Source: an uncultured Chloroflexota bacterium (GTDB lineage Bacteria; Chloroflexota; Anaerolineae; Anaerolineales; Anaerolineaceae). From it: a stretch of DNA of 8,695 bases. A program made the translations under genes and the position numbers. The notes below the pieces were generated by a model, which saw nothing but the letters and a program-made list of their open reading frames with translations, was not told where the DNA came from and ran no database searches. Shown one piece after another: positions 5,694-8,695 of the stretch. Position 1 is the stretch's first letter. Each line of letters starts with the position of its first letter. Location of the stretch: positions 9,306 to 18,000 of the forward strand of contig CADBKS010000116.1 of assembly GCA_902795255.1 (NCBI GenBank). The letters run 5' to 3'.

Positions 5694-6211
5694 TACGATC
5701 TCAAATGGCAGGCTGTCCGACATTGGCAGCGGAATATTCCGTTTATGAGTCTCCCGAATTCCACCTTCCGATGATGACAATGTCCTTTTCCGGACAGAGA
5801 AAAAACAGTCGGGAATATGCCAAATCCATTATCATGCCCTCGATTTTTATGAATCGCTATCTTCACGCTGAACGAAATATAAAACGCACAAATCACCGAT
5901 TTATCGATTTGATTGGATAATTATATCGAAACGCATCAATGGAATTTATGGGCACTCACTTTGATATGCTCACGAAATCAGGAAGTATGCGGCCATCTCC
6001 GATATATACAGTTTTTTTTGAAGCAGAGCAGGAGCTTCACCCCGTCGGCCCTCCTGCTTTGCATGGTTTGGGCTTCACCCGTTTTTATTCGAAGCCGGAG
6101 CTTCGCACCCGGTTAATGAGCCTGAGACGTCACATTTTTTTACGCATCCGTGGCTCATAATAAGACTCACCCGTATATTACGGAGGATACATTTTCCGGT
6201 CGATCTAAATT
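5694..6211. other. Non-coding, hairpin-rich stretch between two converging genes
   Basis: No gene is supported in these 518 bp. Short open frames on both strands (for example 5636-5920, 5939-6160 and leftward 5633-5896) lack ribosome binding sites and recognisable families. The stretch holds a 12-bp stem with one G-U (6023-6034 with 6051-6062). It also has two related small palindromes, GAAGC..GGAGCTTC followed by CACCC, at about 6020-6044 and 6091-6112, and a 7-bp inverted repeat (6116-6122 with 6152-6158). No clear terminator with a T tail is seen for the leftward esterase gene. It may be decayed sequence. Confidence 0.5.
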
Positions 6212-7135
6212 TCAGGGGGTAACTGCCGCAAAGAATTCCAGGATCAGCCTGTTTGCGTCGATCCCGTTCAGCTTTTCGCCTGGCCATGAATGCCGTCCGT
6301 TTTTGACGAGGAGATGCCACACCTGATTTTGGGTCTCATCGCTCCGGCACTTTGTCAGCACCGAGCCATTTCCCAGTGGTTCCGAACCGCAGATATCAAG
6401 TCCGCCGGACTCCGCCCAATAGGTCATCACATCCTCGATCGCCGGATCCTTTGCGTATTTCGCGCTTCCGTCACTGTTTTTCGGTACAACATCATCCATT
6501 TCCCCGGTGATCTGAAAGAAACTGACATTGTTTTCAGCTTTGCGCTCATTCCAGATCTTCACCGGCATCAGTCCCGCCACACTGACACAGGCTGAAAAAA
6601 CATCTCCCGCCTCCATCGCAAGGCGATGCACCATAAAAGCGCCGTTTGAAAAACCGACTGCAAAAGCTTTCGTTCCATCCAGCGCATACACGCTTTGCAG
6701 ATACTTTACCAGTGAAACCAAAAACGCTGTGTCATCGTTTCCCTCCGCGCTGATCCCGGAATTCCAGCCAACCGAAGAAGTTCTGTCATTTGGATCCGGT
6801 GCTCCGGTCACATAAGCAACCGCATATCCCAATGCAGCGGCATCCTGTTCAAAATGAACCGAATTTCGAAAACTCTCTGCCGTATTTCCATAACCCGGCA
6901 GCATGATGACCAGCGGGGCGCCTTCGGTTTTCTCCGGAAGATCCAGCACAAAAGTATGATGTACGCTCTCATAAGTACAGGAAAAGGAGTTTTCTTTCAC
7001 CTGAAAAACTTCCAGTCCGGTTTCGGAAACTTCCTCTGCCCGTGCGCATTCCGGTTTCCATCCGCAGCATAACACGATCAGCATCAGCAACAAAACGCCA
7101 AATCTTTTTTTGAATGGGAAAACGCTCTTATTCAT
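6212..7135 (-). CDS. Secreted LpqC/CE1-type esterase (PHB-depolymerase/feruloyl-esterase-like alpha/beta hydrolase)
   Basis: This 307-residue protein has a signal peptide (KKRFGVLLLMLIVLCC, likely cleaved after ARA at residue 33). It has the motif set of COG3509-type esterases. An oxyanion-region loop VIMLPGYGNTAESF lies at about 76-89, in place of the more usual LHGxxQ. The nucleophile elbow GFSNG puts S163 in place, the acid is D214 in GEMDDVVP, and the catalytic H282 sits in GRHSWPG. The conserved VGWNSG at 122-127 also fits. Members hydrolyse ester bonds such as feruloyl or acetyl groups on plant polysaccharides, or polyester chains; the exact substrate cannot be read here. The LCC in the signal is not a proper lipobox. 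The ribosome binding site is weak (GGTAAG). Downstream of a decayed Nudix gene, it probably has its own promoter, which I could not define. Confidence 0.85.
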   Translation of the reverse strand: MNKSVFPFKKRFGVLLLMLIVLCCGWKPECARAEEVSETGLEVFQVKENSFSCTYESVHHTFVLDLPEKTEGAPLVIMLPGYGNTAESFRNSVHFEQDAAALGYAVAYVTGAPDPNDRTSSVGWNSGISAEGNDDTAFLVSLVKYLQSVYALDGTKAFAVGFSNGAFMVHRLAMEAGDVFSACVSVAGLMPVKIWNERKAENNVSFFQITGEMDDVVPKNSDGSAKYAKDPAIEDVMTYWAESGGLDICGSEPLGNGSVLTKCRSDETQNQVWHLLVKNGRHSWPGEKLNGIDANRLILEFFAAVTP

Positions 7136-7209
7136 CTGTTGTCTTACCGTAACCCAAAAATCTGAAAATGTTCCTGTATCATGATCGTCTTCATATTTAC
7201 CGAATCTTT

Positions 7210-7578
7210 CTATAGCCCGGTGCAGAGATACCCAAACACTTGTATAACCTGCAGGTCATATACTTCTGTAAGATGCTGACAGCCGGTATCTTTGATCAGT
7301 TCACACATGAAACAGTGGGGAATATGCCTCCGCACGTCGAATAACGCTTCTATATCAAGATATCCGCTCACTGCTTTTGTCCTGTATCCGGTCACCTCCT
7401 GTATTTCACGCCCGCAGCATTCTGCAGAGATTTCAGTTCCCACTGCGCTGCCGCCCGGAATAATTTACAGCCCGCTTTCCGGCTCATGACACAAGCGAGT
7501 TTTCCCTTCACGAATAAGCATTCCGCTGCATGCGTGGCGAAGTTTCTCTATATGTCCAGAGCTGTCATCGTTTATAAG
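7210..7578 (-). pseudogene. Nudix hydrolase remnant (nonsense mutation, damaged Nudix box, truncated end)
   Basis: Reading leftward, the frame after a TAG at 7581-7579 gives KLRHACSGMLIREGK, then HEPESGL, a TAA stop (7467-7465), and IIPGGSAVG continuing to TEISAECCGREIQEVTGY. This is a Nudix fold: RHA..G..IR.GK is the first strand pair, and the box fits G-x5-E-x7-REUxExxGU. The TAA stands where relatives usually have Trp (GLWxLPGG). The second Glu of the REUxEE catalytic helix is Val. The following CELIKDTGCQHLTE resembles the FVCE...LTE segment of clostridial Nudix proteins, but then the sequence diverges and stops at 7210. A GTG at 7443 could restart only the second half. Intact members hydrolyse nucleoside diphosphates linked to other groups; this copy is almost certainly inactive. 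Confidence 0.7.
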
Positions 7579-7624
7579 CTACATCAAGCCGGTTTTCTTC
7601 AGTCACTTCAGTCAGCTTGATCAT
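7565..7624 (-). pseudogene. 19-codon fragment resembling the N-terminus of a GNAT acetyltransferase
   Basis: Starting at ATG 7624-7622, with GAGG upstream at a workable distance and an in-frame ATG at 7635, the frame reads MIKLTEVTEENRLDVAYKR and then TGA. The (I/R)KLTEVTEENWLDV pattern is a familiar start of small GNAT N-acetyltransferases of Firmicutes; here Arg replaces the usual Trp, and nothing of the acetyl-CoA-binding core follows. It begins 41 bp after the phosphoesterase stop and overlaps the Nudix remnant in another frame. It could instead be a small peptide gene or a chance frame. The assignment rests on about 14 residues. Confidence 0.35.
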
Positions 7625-7665
7625 ATTCAACACATCCTCACACAAACCGGAATTTGTCTTGACTC

Positions 7666-8385
7666 TCAAAGTCCATAAAAATACTTCTTAATAATATCTG
7701 CTTCCGGATAATTAATCATATCTATCTGATGGATGACCTCATCCACATTATACACAACATCGATCGTTTCAATCCCGGCGTTTCCGTTTTCGATTGTGAG
7801 AACACCTGCGCGTGCTATATTTCGATCCCTTGATGGACAGCCAAGAGAGCCGACATTGATATACAGCTTATCACTTTTGCAGATGTTTCTGGCATGATCA
7901 TGCCCATACAGAATGATATCGCTGTCTTCATCGGCAAACATGTCCAGCAAGTCTGATTCGGATGGATTTTTTTTTGACCCTGAAAAATGACCGTTCCTAT
8001 CCACACAGGAATGCATAACGGATATGTCAAACCCCTCAGATGAAAAGTCAATTCTATATGGCATGCTGCGAAGAAAAGCGACCGATTCGGCAGACAACAG
8101 ATTATGCTCCCATCTATGGTGTTCCATTTCACCCGGGCTCATATTCTCCTCGTTAGGATAATCTGTGGGAATCCCTTCGAGTAAATATCTGTCATGATTT
8201 CCCCTCACGGACATTAAACCGGGAATGCCGGCTATCTCCTGTACGGTTTCTTCAGGGTATGGGCCAATACCAATGATATCCCCGCAGCAAATGATCCTGC
8301 TGCAGTTCATTTGATCCAATCGTTTCAAAACAGCACGCAAGGCTATAACGTTATTATGAATATCTGTTATGATGCCATATTTCAT
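7666..8385 (-). CDS. Calcineurin-like metallophosphoesterase (YfcE/MJ0936-type)
   Basis: This 239-residue protein carries all metal-binding blocks of the family in order. These are D8 and H10 in ITDIHNN, D36 in CGDIIGIGPYP, N63 and H64 in RGNHD, H125 in SVMHS, and H162 and H164 in YGHDH. NVGSLGCPS (177-185) matches the usual NPGSxGxPR turn. Such cytosolic enzymes use two divalent metals to cleave phosphomono- or phosphodiesters, and some act on diadenosine polyphosphates or cyclic nucleotides. The substrate here is unknown. The start is supported by AAGAGG 8 nt upstream. The length is within the family's range. The gene follows the partial unknown gene at the right edge with a gap of about 80 bp that lacks a clear terminator, so they may share a transcript. 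Confidence 0.9.
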   Translation of the reverse strand: MKYGIITDIHNNVIALRAVLKRLDQMNCSRIICCGDIIGIGPYPEETVQEIAGIPGLMSVRGNHDRYLLEGIPTDYPNEENMSPGEMEHHRWEHNLLSAESVAFLRSMPYRIDFSSEGFDISVMHSCVDRNGHFSGSKKNPSESDLLDMFADEDSDIILYGHDHARNICKSDKLYINVGSLGCPSRDRNIARAGVLTIENGNAGIETIDVVYNVDEVIHQIDMINYPEADIIKKYFYGL

Positions 8386-8464
8386 GTTATATACCTCTTA
8401 CAAATTCCGATTATGAAAAATCCCGATAAATATGAATTTGTTGTTAAGCTAATTCCGTTTTTTT

Positions 8465-8695
8465 TTATTTAAACAACTTTTTAAAATCCGTTTCTCCATA
8501 TCTTTTCGAGGGCAATAATGTGTATTGGTCCGGAAACAGTTCTTCACAGATCCTAAGTTCAAGTTCCTGCCTGTGTATCCAGTGGGTGACCAAACCATCT
8601 TCATCCTGAAGACCTTTCCTGACTGCGTGGGGACTGTTATTAAAATAATCACAAAGCATGGCAAACCAGACTTCATTTCCATTGTCGTCTGTTCG
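8465..8695 (-). CDS. Conserved-looking protein of unknown function, C-terminal 76 residues
   Basis: The frame enters from the right edge and ends with TAA at 8467-8465. Visible features are a DDNGNEVWFAMLCDYF segment, then SPHAVRKGLQDEDGLVTHWI, then an acidic/hydrophobic helix (RQELELRICEELFPDQ), and the tail LLPSKRYGETDFKKLF. The composition is that of a folded cytosolic protein, with balanced charge and several Trp and aromatic residues, and the frame stays open to the window edge. I prefer this frame to an overlapping one at 8449-8682, whose translation looks random. I do not recognise the family. Just after the stop the transcript is A-rich with no hairpin. A start may lie outside the window or be the ATG at 8659. 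Confidence 0.6.
   Translation of the reverse strand, partial: RTDDNGNEVWFAMLCDYFNNSPHAVRKGLQDEDGLVTHWIHRQELELRICEELFPDQYTLLPSKRYGETDFKKLFK

Noticed and set aside
5636..5920. Overlapping short frames on both strands after the repeat-protein gene
   Set aside because: There is no ribosome binding site or family match, and a strong hairpin lies inside the frame. I considered a transposase remnant but found no DDE or helix-turn-helix motif and no terminal repeats.
8410..8436. Weak promoter (TTCATA-15-CATAAT, minus strand) before the phosphoesterase gene
   Set aside because: The spacing is short and the -35 is poor; it is not distinguishable from AT-rich background.

Overview
The window looks like a chromosomal stretch from a gut- or rumen-type Firmicute, most likely a Lachnospiraceae/Clostridiales relative. 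Evidence for this is the DegV protein, the secreted 26-residue-repeat (BspA-like, DUF285) protein, the FCD-type GntR regulator, AGGAG-type ribosome binding sites, and gene bodies of moderate GC set against very AT-rich promoter gaps. The genus is inferred, not shown. I see no rRNA, tRNA, CRISPR array, intact transposase or phage gene.

Left block (1-2213). The first 18 codons of a peptide/nickel-type ABC permease run leftward off the edge. It diverges from a rightward pair: a small DegT/DnrJ-type PLP enzyme and a GntR/FCD regulator whose start overlaps the enzyme's stop. The roughly 250 bp between them hold two well-formed promoters facing opposite ways and interleaved with each other, a perfect 14-bp palindrome, and a leader that can fold in two competing ways, one ending in TTTT. 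The pair ends at a strong GC hairpin.

Middle block (2214-5693). A leftward DegV (FakB-like) lipid-binding protein converges on the regulator, with a second hairpin between them. After a gap of about 440 bp comes a 647-residue secreted repeat protein built from two copies of one module. Its second copy carries a run of Leu-to-Pro changes, and its stop codon falls inside sequence that still resembles the linker after copy one, so it may once have been longer.

Right block (5694-8695). A non-coding, hairpin-rich stretch is followed by a leftward series. In transcription order this is the tail of an unrecognised protein entering from the right edge, a metallophosphoesterase, a 19-codon remnant resembling the start of a GNAT acetyltransferase, a broken Nudix hydrolase gene (in-frame TAA, damaged Nudix box, missing C-terminus), and a secreted LpqC/CE1-type esterase.

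I found no convincing new multi-gene system. The items most worth a second look are the regulatory gap upstream of the PLP enzyme/GntR pair, the Nudix/GNAT graveyard, and the truncated repeat protein.
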